From Colius striatus (Eukaryota; Chordata; Aves; Coliiformes; Coliidae), in assembly GCF_028858725.1 (NCBI RefSeq), contig NC_084772.1:12345048-12409047 (forward strand): a DNA stretch of 64,000 nucleotides, written 5' to 3'. Below, in pieces: positions 48,764 to 63,700 of this stretch. The notes under the pieces were generated by a model that did not search any database, was not told the DNA's origin, and saw nothing but the letters and a program-made list of their open reading frames with translations. The translations under genes and the position numbers were made by a program. How positions within the stretch are numbered: the stretch's first letter is position 1; every line of letters begins with the position of its first letter.

Positions 48764-51577
48764 CTTAGAGAGCAGAAACAAGCAGCTGAGTTAACTATTG
48801 CTAAAAGTTTTTAAAGAGGACTTTCAAAAAGCAGATATAACACATATGTCCTTTGTTTATATAAAAAACAAAGGTGGAAGGAGCAACTATATTAGCACAA
48901 AAATACTTTAAACAAGACAAATTTATTTTAACATGCATCCGAAGCACAGAAAACTACAAACAAGAGAAAGAGCAGCATCCTGTAATCTAGATCCACATGC
49001 AAAAATGCTGAGATACTGGAATAAGCATGTCTATGCAGATGCAAACGTACCAGTGAGTTCTCTAAAAGAATGTCAACTGTAAAATACAGTTACTTGAAAT
49101 TTAGAACACAAAATATTACTCTCCTATTATCTTCAATGATGACTATACCCATTTTAGATGGACAGTACTTTTCTACATACATAGAAGATTTAAAGCCCAC
49201 ATCTTTCTGGCAAAGACACTGCTCAGAAATTAATGATTCCCTTGTGTTAATGGGCTGTGTAAAACATAAGTCCTCTAATACACGTACTAAAACAGCATTA
49301 CAAAATACTGTTGGTTGACTAGAGACAGAGTGCCAGGATACATTAGATTTCTATTATTTTGGTATAGGATACAATTTTGTTTGACGAACTGCTGGGGAGG
49401 AGGAGAGAGGAAGAAAGCAGCTCTTTTGTTAGTAACACAGTACTGTCTTAATTAGTTCACCATGGCTTTGAGTCATCATCAACAGAGCGTTGCAGAGTCA
49501 AGACAACTAGGGCTAAGGTACAGTAGAAGAATATTTTCCTTGTTCAATTTTGGCATGATTAAACAAATAATAATCAAGCAAATTTAAAGGCCAAAACCCC
49601 ATCAAATCCATTTGCTTTAATCCAGTTAAACACGCAGCTCTAGGGTCTTGTGAAGATGAATGTCATATCATAATTACATTAGCACTTTTTGCTGAAAGTA
49701 CTGAGACTTCAAAGGCTGAAATAAAATGATCCTGTGGGAGTGCTTAAATAAAACTTCATTGTCTTATGTAGCTCTGATATAGGTTAGAAACAAACTGAAA
49801 AGCAAGTGGCTGCTCTGTCTTGCACAAAGAAACTTATGCACCTTTATGCTCCCATTAACACTGACTAGGAGTCAGCTCAGCATGGGAGTTAGTTAATAGG
49901 AAGCTTTCTTTTCCCTAGCAGATTACTCAGAGATCAAACTTTTTAGCCTGTTGCATGCGGGCAGCTGAGAAGCACTCTCCTTGCCCAAGCAAAGCCCCAG
50001 GACTGAGGTGTGCAGCACAATGCGAAGGACACAGTCTTGGCTGCTGTTTCTTCACAAAAGCCAACAGTGCCCGAGTGATGCTCATCTACAAAATGTGTGC
50101 AGTCTTCCTGTCCAAAATGTGTTACTTTTCTGGTTTTCCTCCTTTAAAAATTAATTTTTATTCTTCTTTCAGTAAGAATGAAAACAACTACAACCAGTTT
50201 TCTGGACTACAGGATTTCCGTGTGTAACTCTTGGTTCAGCTCCTGCTCTTTGCATTCCACTCTTAATGCTCTAAACGTCTTTAATATTATTTCTGGGGAC
50301 ATTAGATGTAGTTTTGAGATCCCTCCCATGATTTTTTAGCTGAGTGTTACTACGTGCCTTCTATTTTCATCTCCGTGACTGCAAAGCCACATGAAACGTC
50401 TGACCCTGGTCAACTATTTGAAGCCTCATCCTCTCTTGATATAAACGAAGGTCAGAGCTCCGCTGCTGTAAGACAAAACACAACTATATTCCGGATACTC
50501 TGAATCAACTTAAGATGAGGTGACTGAGAGAACTGAAGATGAGGTGCCTGTTGTTGGCAGTACAGCTTCCCTCTACAGCTGTGCTAGTACTATTCATCCA
50601 AATCCAAATCTACAGAGTTCACTTAAAGAGATACAGCAACCTTTATTATACTAAGGACGAGATATAACTAAAAAGGGAAGAAATATTAAACTGATCAGAA
50701 GTGAAATCACCAAAATCAAACTTTTGCCGTCAAAGGCATGTGTAACAGAGCACATGACTTTACTGTCCTAACTGGGAAGATTGCTGTGGCTGCAAATCCT
50801 GAGTATTCCAGCGCATTGAGCAGATCCGTTAGAGTCCCTTCTTTCCTCACCTCTACTATTTTTCTTTTTCTCTCATTGACAAAAAAAAAAAAAAAGCATG
50901 AGTATTTCCCCTCTCTTCCTCCCACCCAGAGCTCTGCATTCTCCATCTGTTTTGGGTTTTATTCATCTTATCTATTTTGTTAGAGACTGAGGACAACAAA
51001 AAGCTCCACTGCAAAATAAATAACGAGCTTGGAAAGAAACTCTGCAGCTTTGGGCTCTCTCTTGGAACAAGGGCAGTGCCTCAGAGTCTAGTAAAATGAC
51101 TCTGGACCACTCTTTTGTCATCTATCCAGTGCCATCAGCTTTGCTAGAGATGGGAAAGACTTAATCTTTCATGTATGCTGCAGAAGTAGGAGACAGCACT
51201 GGGACAGCTCTGGCTGGAGGAAAATGCAGCTACTGCTGGAGGCACCCTGCTAAACAGTACAAATGTTGTTTTACAAGTACATAGGTGTTTACATTTTTTT
51301 TTTTAATGTTTATAAGTACATTACACTTTCTACTCTATTGTCTGGCTTCAAGCCCGTGCAGCAGAACTCAAACACCATATTAGCATGAAAAAGCAGTTAA
51401 AAAACAGCTAAAACCCACAATGAAACAACTTCATCAAAAGTGGCTCTAACATCAGCTATGTCAGGCTGACTGCTTTGCAACACACCACCAGCCTGCACTA
51501 ACTTCCCACCACCAATCACCCACTAGGATATTTTACTCATATATTATTCAGGACTCGTATTTCTAAGCTTCAGTGAA

Positions 51578-51653
51578 GTTTATCATAGTTTCAGACATGC
51601 TTTTTGTGTAAAAAGGTTTATCACAGTTGCAAACACACTTTTTGTGTAAAAAG
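51578..51653. repeat. Tandem duplication, 38-nt unit, two copies
   Basis: Adjacent copies at 51578-51615 and 51616-51653 share the block CTTTTTGTGTAAAAAG and differ at only a few positions. Confidence 0.9.
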
Positions 51654-52876
51654 GTTAGTTCCATTATTATCTTTAAGCCAATTTATAAACCACTTATAGT
51701 CCACTGACACATGAGGTTTAGAAAGCTAGATTGGAGGGTCCTTGGACTTTGACAGCTTGTACCAAAATGAGTCTGAACTCATGAAAATCTGCTGATGATG
51801 TGTCTGCTCCATTCTTAATTCTCTGCCAAACGAGATACTGGGTAATACAGGTCACTAAACCAGTGACTGGCTCCACGGGAAAGCTCAGTTACCAAGGCTC
51901 ATTAGGTTGCGATTCATTACCTGCCATGCAGCATGTGCTTGGGCAATGGGCCAGGACAAAAAGCACCTTGTACGGAAACCAAAGCATTTGAGATCCCTTG
52001 AGAGAGCAAATGAACTACACACTCACGGCCAGACAGTGGGTATATCCAATAATGAAATGTGACAGACAATGGATTAATTAAACAACATATAACTACAGAG
52101 ACTATTAGTTATCAGATGACATGCAAAGAGTAGAGTGGAGGTTTGCAGATGTGTGAGGAGCTGTGTTTAAAGATGGTAAACAACACACTGAGTTTAGGAA
52201 CAGAGTTTGTTTAAAATTTATTCCCATCAACCTAAATGTTATCTGATACTCTTAGATACTACTGTGGCAGAAAAGAAAAAGATAAGATGAAAACATTTCC
52301 TCTCTAATTATCTGTTTGCCAAACCCATCAAATTTCTGACAAAAGAAAGTCATGTTTTAGAGACTCGTAAACATCATATAAGGAGCTCTGCAATAATCTG
52401 TGACCTCTTTGATCATACCATTGATAGAGAAGATTTTTGTTCCAAAAAAAAAAGAGAAATACTTCTAGCAAAACCAGAAATCCAAAGCATCCATATCTTT
52501 TAATAAACATATCATAACTTTTTAAACAGTAAAGTTAAAAAGACGAGTTGTTATAACACATCACACCATAAACTGTTCTTCAGTTGCTGTTAACTCACTG
52601 GCATTTTCATTTCAGTAAGTATTTTCTGATATTTTATTAGAAGCTGTTAGAGAACATAAAGTAGAAACAGCATACTAACATAATTTAGAATTACTGCTGG
52701 TATTCAGCCACTTTGGGAGGAAAGTGCTCTGAAAAGGCATAACAGGATTTTTTTGGCCACCACTTAGGGGTACTTTGTGGCTGTAATGTGACAATGATTA
52801 AACCACAAATGATTTAGCAGGGTTTTGTTGTTGTTGTAGGGTGGGGTTTTTGCCAGCACGGATGTCACAATCTTGT

Positions 52877-52897
52877 AAAAAAAAAAAAAAAAAAAAA
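52877..52897 (+). repeat. Poly(A) run of 21
   Basis: A homopolymer followed by G and six more A residues. It could be the tail of an old retrotransposed copy, but no element body or target duplication is recognisable next to it. Confidence 0.9.
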
Positions 52898-55800
52898 GAA
52901 AAAATTTAGTATGGCAATGTTATAGTAACTTCTCCCCAAATTGTGCTAAGGTTAAGTTACATTTAATTTCTGAGTGTCAGACAGGGGCAAAAGGCCCAAT
53001 GTCCCTTGGCAGTGCCACTGAAATGCAGACATAACCCACAATCCCTGCCCAGCCAGCAACCCACTGAAACAGATTAAAATCTGCCACCATGTAGTGACCA
53101 TAACAGACATAAACCAGTAAGTCCTTAAAAAAGCCAATCAAACCTGGTTTAAAAAACAAACCAAAACAGCATTTAAATACTACAATCAATTATTTCTTTC
53201 CTCTTCACTTGGGTGCTAGAGAAGAATTTGGGGTATTTTTGATTTTGATGCTTTCTTTTTGTCCCACCAGATAAAATATTCAGTAGTTGCTCACTTTTCG
53301 AGCTTGTTTTCTTGCAGCACCAGGTAAGGCAACTCTGCAACAGGGAAAGGGATCAGAGAGTGAGCAATCAAAATACTGTACTCAAACACCAACAATGTTT
53401 GGGCAACAGGTTCAAAACTTCATAAACTGTGTAGATAACTACCTGTAAGCCTGACAGAGTCAGCATTAGACTGCTATATAGATGTCTAATTCAGGAATAC
53501 CATTTTAGGCTGTATTTTGCAGCAGTGGCATGGCTGCAACTGGCTGCCATATAAGAGCCTGTTCAGTTCCCCATGCTAAAAAGGGGATGGGAATTATATT
53601 GAACTTGCTTCTGAGTTACATCTGCAGGAACCTGCAGAACTGACTGCAGGCATTACTAGACTTCAGCCTGCTCTGTGCCATGAGTCCTGGTGCTGTAGCT
53701 CCGAACCAGGATAGACTTCTTCAAAAACCATCCCTCAGTTCCCCAGTAAGATGCACTGCTTGACAAAAGCAGGAGCTACTGAAAGGAAACAGAAATGACT
53801 CCCATCACGGCCAAAATCCAGACCTCTTCTTCAAATGGGTGAATAGAACTGTGCTATTGGGTTGTACCATGACGTTTCTTTTGCATCAGTATGATGGAAG
53901 TTTGAAGTGGTAAACCCATCCACATCACTATAAACCATGTACATGAAGATCTGTAACACATCAGAGGCAACACCATGATAATAGACTGCCACGCTGAAAC
54001 CTTAAGAAAAGCAATTTGATTAGATGTAGGAGTGGAGCAAAAGCAGGGTTTTCTCCATATCTGGTAAGATATAGCATTGGGGTTAAGCAGCACTGACCGA
54101 CACTATGGATTTTACGCCATGTACCTTCCAAATAGGTGTACATTGAAAAGAGGAGGAAAAAGATTGGGGGAAGGAGGGAACCGCTTGGAGGGAGTGATTG
54201 TGGTGTGGAAACTTATCAATCTTTGAAGCTTAGAAAAGACTCTGTTTAGATAAGATTCAAGGCAAACAGCATAATCTATGTCTAGCAGGTTTGCACTCTG
54301 ACAGCTACAGCTGATGCAGTGTCAAGATCGAAGGACTCATGAACTTTGTACTTCAACTCATATTACAATGTATAATGAGTGCATTTCCTGAATACTGAAC
54401 TAGGAGAAAATCACTGCACATCAGACCATATAAAAGCAGCTTATTCCCCAAAAAGTCACTGTTAAAATTAGAATTGTACAATATTACAATATTATAACCT
54501 GTTACAAGAAGAAAAGAAAAAAAGGACTTTAAAAAAAATAGCTTTAAACCAAAACCCATTCACTGGAAAAAGGCTTAAAACCTTGCAGACAGTTTAGGCT
54601 CTAAAACTCTAGACTTCTACATGTATTTGCTTTGTACAAGCAGCACCTTTCAAGAATCACTGAAAGTGGTGGAAAAATTCAGGTGTGCAGTCAGACTGGA
54701 AAGCTGCAGGTTTGCCCCCAAACCACATCAGCTCCTGCAGACACTGTCCCCAGAAGGGCTGCTTAGAGACTTCCACACAAGAGGGACTTTGGGGCAGAAA
54801 GGCCCAACTGTTTTAAAGTGCCTGGTTTTATACACTTGGAAATAACTCAGCGTTATTTTAGTCTTCCTAACGTTGCAGTGGTCACTGTATGCATGGGTCA
54901 GCTCCCGTGCGTTAGTCACAAGCAGGGAAGAGCAGCTCCCAGAAGGTTTGCAGCCAGACTCGCAGTCTGAAATCCTGCATTTCAACAGATTGCTGCTGGC
55001 ACAGAGGGACCGGAGGATCTGCTGAATTCGACAGAAAATACTGCCTTTTTCTTTCACCTCTTGCAGTAGGTTACTGTTATTCTGGGCAAAGTTAGGTTAC
55101 AATGAGAGCTCCAGTAATCAATGACACCGTTTTTATTTAGTAGTATCATTCACAAATCGAGAATTCCAAGTTGAATGTCAGTATTGCCTGTGCATCCTTC
55201 AGTTCCTTCAGCTTTTATCTCCTAAGTGGTAGCTGATGTTTTAACTGATATTAGCAACAGTTCATACTGACAAAGCCAGAATTAACTTACCACAGAAAGC
55301 TATACTACCTTTTCTGGGTCAACCTCAGGGAGTTAGTATTCAAAGGAAAACTTATTTATGAACGTTAATGCTAGCAAGAAAAATGCAGCCAACTCCATTC
55401 AATAAAGAAGACAGAAAGCAGACTACAAATAGCTTTTTAAAACATCTATTGACAAGATTTACTTTCCAATCTGTCTTTAACACAATAACACATTCTTAAC
55501 TGCGAGGGGAGAAAAAAATAATACTGCGGTGTCATTCATCAGGATTTGTGAATATCAAGTACTGGTTACAACATGCCCTGAAAGCATTTGTTCTGCAGAG
55601 GAATTGGTATAAAATCTTCAACTTCTGTCATTAATGCTTTACTTCTGAGAATAATTTTTTTGCTTCAAATATTACAGCAGATTAATAATGATTAGTGGCA
55701 CTTTGCCTACAATATGACAATCTGAATGGGAATAAGTTATATAGGCATTCTGAAGTTATACAAACTTTAAAACAGACTATGCTACCAGACCCTTCCCTGC

Positions 55801-57515
55801 TGTGCTATTGTCAAAAGGTCTGCTTTACACTCCAGTTTCTTTCTAAATATTCATAAAAATTAGCTACTGTTATTATACAGCACAACAGACAACCATGTCC
55901 ACATGATGTTCTACTAAGCACAACTCTGGACTACATAAAATAAAACTCTAATGACTTGTATGCAAAAACATCCACTGCATGTGAATGAGAACTTGGTACT
56001 TGGAATAAACGTTAATGATGGTTACAATTGTTTTCCTTAGGTATAATAAATTTTATACCTAGTTAAATACAGTGACAAATACTCTAAAGCAGAATTCAAA
56101 ATAGTAGCAAACAAAAGTAAGTATGAACTCTAAAGAAGTTACAGAAGTATCATGGACAAAAGTGGTAGTAATCTGTAGAGCTGCAAATTCTCTACTTGCG
56201 TATGTTCCTAAGTACAACTTTGCTCAACTTAACAGAAACAACTGCCAATAATGTGACCTGCTATGTCAAATGCCCTAGCTGTTAGTTTCCAATTAAACAG
56301 GTTTTTAATTACTTGGGTTATTCTAAGCCCTGCTCTTAGTACTATGCTACCTGAGTCGAATTCTCCACTATTGTGAGAGACATGTTATTAGAACACAGAA
56401 CAGGGAACTGCTCCACTGCTCTGGATTCAAACTGCAGCATCTTCTGTTGTACAAAATACATTACTTATGAAATGGGTACTTGTTCACTGAATTCACCTCC
56501 TCCTGATAGTCTCACTGAAAGAACAGTGTCTCGATATTTAGATACCAAAATACTTCCAGGAGGATGCACCACCCAGAGCTTACATACTGTTGTAAAAATA
56601 CAGACTATTCACCCTCTAGAGTCCCTGAGCTTAGATCTATCTATCTACTCAGCTCCTTTAGCAGCAGGCATACAGGGAGAAGGCAAAACACTGGAAAATA
56701 AAGTGCCTGCTTTGGTTTGTCCTCATCAACAACATTCTTTGGAAGGATGTACCTAGGGAATCTAGATAAGGCAGGATCCTCCACTGTAAAGTTAGGAAGC
56801 TACACCAATGAACAAAAACTGTAGAAATCAGGAGAAAGGTACAAAAAGCAGGCATAGGGTTTCACACTGCTGCTCAACACTTGTGCAGTTACAGCTGCTC
56901 AGAAAACAAAGATCAAGACCAGGTGGGATTAACTGTGTTTGCCATTCTGCACCTACAAATACAAAAAGTTTTTTTTGGTTCTCTGCCACCAAGGGGAAAC
57001 CAGAAAGAGGAGTGGCCAATACTCAAACCCTAGGCATGACTGTAGTAGCAACCTAAATACTAACAAGCTGAGCCTGATTTTAAGCTTGTGCATGGCAGCT
57101 GACACACCATGGAGTTGTCATACTTCATCTTTGTGAACTCCCAATGTTTTCTCCTGTTTTTTACAGGAAGGCCTCAGAATTAAACCTACAAAAGGTCTGA
57201 TGCCTTTCTCTGAATTGTTCTGCAGCTCACACAGCTTGGCCCTACATCTAGTGAATAGAGTGAAGAAATGACAGAGTGGAAGGTTCCTGCTAACTTGAGA
57301 GAAACACCTTCAGGTACCTATTCTCTCCTGCAAAATGCAAGACAAGCTGGTAGGGCAGCTGGAGCAAGGACAGAAGCAGCACAATCAGCTACAGAGAACT
57401 TTCTGTAGTCCAAGACAGACTGCTGCTGGCCTGTGCTCAGTGTCTGTTTGCTCCAAACCTCTCCCCTCATCCTCTTTATCTCAAAAGACCTTAGCCTTTT
57501 GAAAATTACTTTGCA

Positions 57516-57750
57516 TTTATTCAAAACCTACATCAAAATGGGTCCTAATCCAGGTAGGCTTTAAGGATCAGCTGGTATCTACATGATTAATAAAACGGTG
57601 TTTTATTTTCTTGACACATGAGTTTACTTCTTTGCCTGCAATGGTTTTGACTGTACTCGGTTTTGAAATGCACTTGGACAGTATTTTCTTGCTCAAATAT
57701 TGTACAGCAGTCCTGCCATCAATGAAATCTGCAGTAGCTGATCTTTGATC
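57516..57750 (-). other. Candidate terminal exon of unknown origin in a PEPD intron
   Basis: On the minus strand, a pyrimidine-rich acceptor ending TTTCTTCCAG (AG at 57752-57751) is followed by a 60-codon open frame (57750-57571), a TGA at 57570-57568 and an AATAAA at 57521-57516, 47 nt past the stop. The frame begins DQRSATADFIDGRTAVQYLS, and I do not recognise it. No matching upstream exon could be assigned. It may be a chance arrangement, an alternative last exon, or a pseudogene fragment. Confidence 0.25.
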
Positions 57751-60700
57751 CTGGAAGAAAGAGTTAAGAGCTTAAAGACTCCATGTCTTTATGTGAAACT
57801 TGACTTCTGGGAAAGCTATAAACAGACCAGGTATCTTCCAGCCCTAATATAGGCAAACCTTCACCTTTCGTTACCAGAGATGTTAGTCGTTGGACGGAGA
57901 CTTCCTTCAAGACGTTCCTCAATGGCATTTATCAGGAAACCGAAGCCTGAAAGCCACAGGCAACATGATACAGGGCTTGGGGATATGTATATATCCCTCA
58001 GCATGAGCTCCAGCTCGAAAAAAAACAGATACACAAATCCTGTAGGGAGGTCGTATAGTAATGGCAGTGTCCTGAGGAAGAGAGCTTTCACACTGCACAT
58101 AAATTGACTTGGTGAACAGCAACTTCTGTGCATATTTGGAACTATTTTTTATTTTTCATTTTATTGAAACAAACAAACATCAATCAGCAAATATTCCCAG
58201 CTGCACTGCTAATGTCTGAATGCAATTCTGGTTCAATGGGGACTTTGGATATACAAGCTTTTTAAATCATATAAATGTAGAGATAGGGAATTGAGTGGCT
58301 GCCAACCCAGCCTTACTCAACTGTTCCTTGGGAGCAGTCTGCTAGACAAAGAGAGGGGTTTTTTTTAAAAAAATGGAATTTAAGACAATAGACCTTAAGG
58401 ATTGAGATGTTTTAATCCTTCCTCCCTCTCACCCTAAATATTAACATGTCAAAGCTTAAAGAGATTGAATTTTTTTTCTAGCCGTTTTTTAAACATGCAC
58501 AAGTTTTGCAGTGGTACCAGGAATGCGAAGCACAACTTCCTTATCCTTCTCCTGTGACTTTCCATTACTCTACAGAGAAGACAGGGAGGAATGTTCCGAA
58601 GTCCCAGTGTGCAATTGCAAAGAGATGAAAATGGAAAGTATGTGATTGCTCCAATATTTAGCTCATTAATCTTAAAGACTTTGTTTATGATCTAATGCAT
58701 TAATCCAAAATAGCTTTAATTGCAAAGCTCAAAGACAAGCATATTTTCTTTTTATTTCTTATCAACAGTAGCAGATTTAATATATTTGAACAACTTCAAT
58801 GTTTCTATAAATAGATACTGTATACAGAAACTTTCTACATGTAGAAACCATACTGTCCTCATCAACTAGGAATTAAATTTATAGAACTCTTAACTACTAA
58901 TATTCTCTAAATGTTCAAGATAATAATCCAAATAATAAATAGCAGAAATCACTTGAGAGGCAAACACAGAGTCATTTGCTAAAGAATAAAAAAGAAGCTA
59001 CTCCACAGTAACATCCCAAACACTGTTGGAGTCATATATATCACTGACAGTACAGCATCCATCTGAGAACAAAGTGATACTCAAAGTTGGGTTAAGTATG
59101 AATATGCTTCATATGGAGAAATTGAAGCACATCACTATGTTGGCTTACAAAGTATTACTTCCCCTGTTAAGAGCCACAGTTGTGCCCACAAGTATCGATT
59201 CTCACCAAGATCTCTTTTTCCTACATCTTCACTTACACATTTGAGAACATATTTGGGTGATGAAATGATTTAAGTTATGAGGAATGCAAGGAGGGGATCT
59301 GTTCCAAACCATGTTTCTTCAACAAGTTGTTTTCTAGAAGTTTCAGATAGGGACTTTCAGCAAACCAATTACAATTTTCTAAGTCTCTTAAAATATATTT
59401 ATATAAATGGCAAAGAGCAAATGATACTGGTCTCTCAGGTGGAACTTATGACAAGTGATAGTTAATAAAGGCATTACATTGACATTCAATCTAACTTAGG
59501 GACCACGATAAAGAGTGGAGTGAAAAACAACATGTATGTGCCCTTTCAAGTTCTTCAGATCTTTCCACTATCAACAGACATGTCAAACTTGCTCACAAAA
59601 TGGTCTAATCTACCGTTCAGTTTGGGCTTCCAACTGCTACCATGACAGTTGTCCACTGGAGGCACCACAGACACAGGAGCTGAGCGCTCACGCGCTGCCA
59701 TTACAGCCTTCTGCCTACTGATGCTGTGATACACATTACTTCCCCCCCTGTCAGAGTTTGCTTTTTTAAGCCTAGGCAATTACAGGGGTGGGGGAGGGCT
59801 ACACTAAAAGCAGTATTTTTATGGTTACAGCATCAAGGACTCCAGAGTTAGGCAAGACCAATTGATGCTGTCTGTGCGAGCTTTATGTGGACCCTTGGTG
59901 CTGACGTGTTACAGTCCAGTCCTTTAGTTACATGTCCGTTTACTCCTTTAGACAGGATTTCAGTAGTAGCAAGGACTTTCTGATGATGATGCCTTTTCAG
60001 TCCTACAATAAAACTTTTTAAAATATTTTTGAGATTTTCAGTGACACTCACTAGAAGAACAGATCCAGTATTATGTTTTGTAATGTAGGCAGCTGGCTAA
60101 AAGACAAAAGACCTCATGCAAGCGAAACTGCAACATCCATTCATGTGTTGTTACTACAGACAGGAGAATTCATACGGAGAAGAGTCTTGGAAGTATCTCA
60201 CCCCAGTGGAAAAGTTTCCATCAAGCCAGTCAAAGCTTCCTACCAACCACAAGATGCAAATCCACAGGAAGCTCCAAGTTCATGTAGTTCTTAAGGCTAC
60301 CTTCTTTCCAGAAGACTAACTCCAAGACTAGCACAGCTCCTGCTAGACCACTGAAGGTATCTGCTGCTCTGTTGCAAATGCTGAAAGTGTGCAGGAAAAG
60401 AAACACAAGACTTCACGAGAAAGCAAACATGGCAAATGCACTTGAATGTTCCCACTGGGAAGTAGCAACTGTTTCTGCCTCAGACTCCCAGCAGGATCCC
60501 AGGAAACTTGCTTAAAATATAAATATAAAAAAATATATATATATTTAAAATTTATTTTACATTTTTCATTAATAATTTTCTTTCATTTTGCCAGAGACAA
60601 TACAGCTGGGGTTTGAGCAAGAGCAATGTTCAAGTCCCTTAAAAACCAATTTTGAGTCTGATAAATTTCAATCTTGGAATCACAAATGAGTTAATAGCTT

Positions 60701-63700
60701 TTACACTAGCTTCTCCAGTCTGTCTGCTACTGCCTGCAGAAGGGGAACTGCGGCACGCTTCCACATCACTAAGAGGAAGTACAAGCCAACTTACTGCCTA
60801 CGAAACACCTGTGTACAGTTATGGTTAGAACTCTGCGAAAAACTGGTGAGGACATTGATAATTAGGGAATCAGAGCAAGTTTTGAACAGTAGACAACAAA
60901 GAGTTCTGGGCCATAAATGGAACAAAATGTTAAAATACATTACTGAATACCTCTTCATTAGCTCAGCTCTTTTTATTGGATGCACTGCATGAAGATGGCA
61001 GATGGAGAAACAATGAAAGAGTCTACAAAAAGATTTTAATTCCAATCATCCCTGAAGATGAAATCTCTTGGTTGACCCTACTTACTGTGTTTTGATTTGC
61101 ACAGTGGAGCTCTGAAGTGTGTGAACTGAATTCATTTCAGATGAGAGTACATTGGGACTATGTGCTCCAGGAGTGCAACTAATCTAATGAGATTAAAAAA
61201 ACAATGCAGAAGTCAGAAAAATTAGGACACTAACTTCTGGAATACTCTTAAGTCTGGGATTTTGGGCTTTATAATGTCACTCTTTGACAATCCTTTTAAC
61301 ATGGAATATCTATGTAAAGATAAATTGTTTCTCAAATCACTGTTCTGAGTAGGAAGCAGATGATGCTTCAGAAACCAAATGGCTGTGTCAATATTCTGCA
61401 TATCCACCCCTGTATATTAATTTTCAGAAGAGTAAATTTAACCCAGATGAACATGATGCATTGAGAATATCCCAAGTAGAAATGCAACATTCCTCTCTGA
61501 CATTTTGGATCATGAGCCTGACTTTGTAGGAAAGAGACAATTACCCCAGTGCCACACAAGAACGCTTTTTTGACTCTTGCTTCAGAGACAACCATTGCTG
61601 TCTTCATACAAGAGCCATGCTCAATAGTTTCAAAATTGCTGCTTATGCAAGACTGAATATGTCTTCCCCCCATTTTATTTTAAACAGATTTGGTTTGTAT
61701 CAGAAGTTGTGATGACTGCATTGAAATTGGGCCATAATCCCATAGAGACTGTTTCTTAACTGTCAGAATATAGTATTTGGCTTGGAGAAGGAATTCTGTT
61801 CCTTCAGTTGGAAGGCAGGAAGGGCCATATATGTGATCTGAGCTGTTTGCATGTTTGGACCATGCACAGGATGTAGTCAGATGACTGCTTTTCTACAACT
61901 AAATACAATGTTTTGTAGTATTTTTAAAGTTATGACAAATGTTTATACATAGAAATATCTACACAGTGTATCAGGAGGTTTATTATCTCTCAGAAAGTAA
62001 CTTCATTCAAGAGTCAATTAGGTTCATATAAAAGTCAAATTGAAAAAAGAAATACAAATCTCTGAACTAAGCATATCTATATAAAATGTTTAAGGTTGCT
62101 AGCAAACGTGTGTCCTACCATAAACACAGTTATGTAACCCAGTATTTGGTTAGGGACTCTCCTTAAAGTACTCACTCCCTATCTTGCAATGAGAAAGATT
62201 CAGGGAATCATTAACCTTCTGAAGACAACAACTCGATGTCCCCTGTGACCCTTTGCCACAAAGCATAATTAAGGCCCTGATTCTGCAGTTGGCAAGAAAT
62301 GCCATGTCCAACAGTTGCTGACTCTGCTGTGTACACTCCCTATGCCCCACGAATGGTTACTGCCATGTCAGCCAAGTCACTTTCTATCTTTGATCTTAGA
62401 ATCCCTGGGAAATGAAGACAAACACAAATAATAGCAAAATGAACAAGAGCTCCATAATTCCGAAAATCCGACTAAAACACGATGGGGCTGGGTTGTACAT
62501 TTAGTGCTTCAAGCTTTTCTGCCTCCTTTTTCAGAGACCTAAAATATTAACTTTCTGTCAGACAGGGAGAAGAGACACTTGAGACCTGAATTCACATCAT
62601 CCCTTCCTGCTCCCCTTTGTGACAGTACCAGGCTCCCTCAGGAACACATCCTGGTGCTGTAGTCGATGAGCTAACAAATTAGGTTTGTCAGGCGAGACAA
62701 AGGAGGCTGCAGCCTCTCCCACAGAAACGGCTTTCTCTGGGCAGCGGTAACAATACATTCCGTTTGCATCCACCCCTTCCAGAGGCTCTGGGGTTTCTCA
62801 GCAGCCTGAGAAGTATGTGACAGTAACCATTCCATGAAGGTCAGTGCTTCTACTCCTTTTTCTACAGTGGAATATTAGCCTTCCAGGAGATCAAACACCA
62901 CTTTAAACTAGCAGTCCGACAGCATATGACATGGCAGTTTTTCTGTCCATCTCAGTGTTCAATTCAAACAGCTAGCCAAAACATTTTAAAGGAATTTAGT
63001 GGAAGATATATAGAAGATATATTTCTTTAAAAAGACTTATGAAAGTCTTTTACAGAAATGTCTTCTCTTCTGTGTGTGATTTAAAACAAAATAACCAAAT
63101 AACTACTAGAATAGTACCTGATCTGAAATTTTTTTGAAGTTGTATAGAAGAGAGGATCCAACTCATCAATTTAGTTCAAACTGTTTTTAGAACACTATAA
63201 ATTCTTTTCAGACATTGTAAATACCTTTCTGCTAACTATTTTAAGTGTTTCATGCCAATTTCAGTAGTAAAGTCTTTGGCCTTTGACGTGTTTTTGAAAG
63301 CTCATCAGAGGAAAATATAGTAATATTGTCAGAATTTTGCATGAGTGGACAAACGGGTTAAAAGCTGCAAAACAACTAGGGTACAAGCCATATGGATCTA
63401 AAAAGCAGAGTTGTTCAGACAGTGAAAACTTTTACATCATACAGGACTCTATCCAGACCTGTAACTCAGAATGCAAAAGGTCCAGGTTGCATTTCACTAC
63501 ACAGAGGTACCAATGAACTAAACCAATGAACCAGTCCACAGAATGTGTTTCATCTCTTTTCTATGGCCAGAAAATTCATGATTACTAGTCTCAAAACCAG
63601 CATAAATGCAATTGCAAGATTCTTCTAAACAGGCAAGACAACTAAAGCAGAGAGAGACAGAAAGTTCAGTCCCATCTTCTGCCAGATGTGAGGAACGATT

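Noticed and set aside
53854-54093. 79-codon minus-strand frame, checked as a possible PEPD exon
   Set aside because: It does not align with any prolidase segment, and no flanking splice sites fit.
57861-58133. Two overlapping minus-strand frames just upstream of the candidate terminal exon
   Set aside because: Considered as a partner exon, but available donors do not keep frame with the 57750 acceptor and neither product is recognisable.
59555-59779. 74-codon minus-strand frame with an AVMAAR-like stretch, checked as the missing prolidase exon
   Set aside because: The resemblance to the prolidase AVM segment is a few residues only, and no usable donor follows it.
62265-62345. GGCCCTGATTCTGCA block resembling the end of an old palindromic repeat
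   Set aside because: Only one end is convincing and the rest cannot be matched, so it is not called as a repeat.
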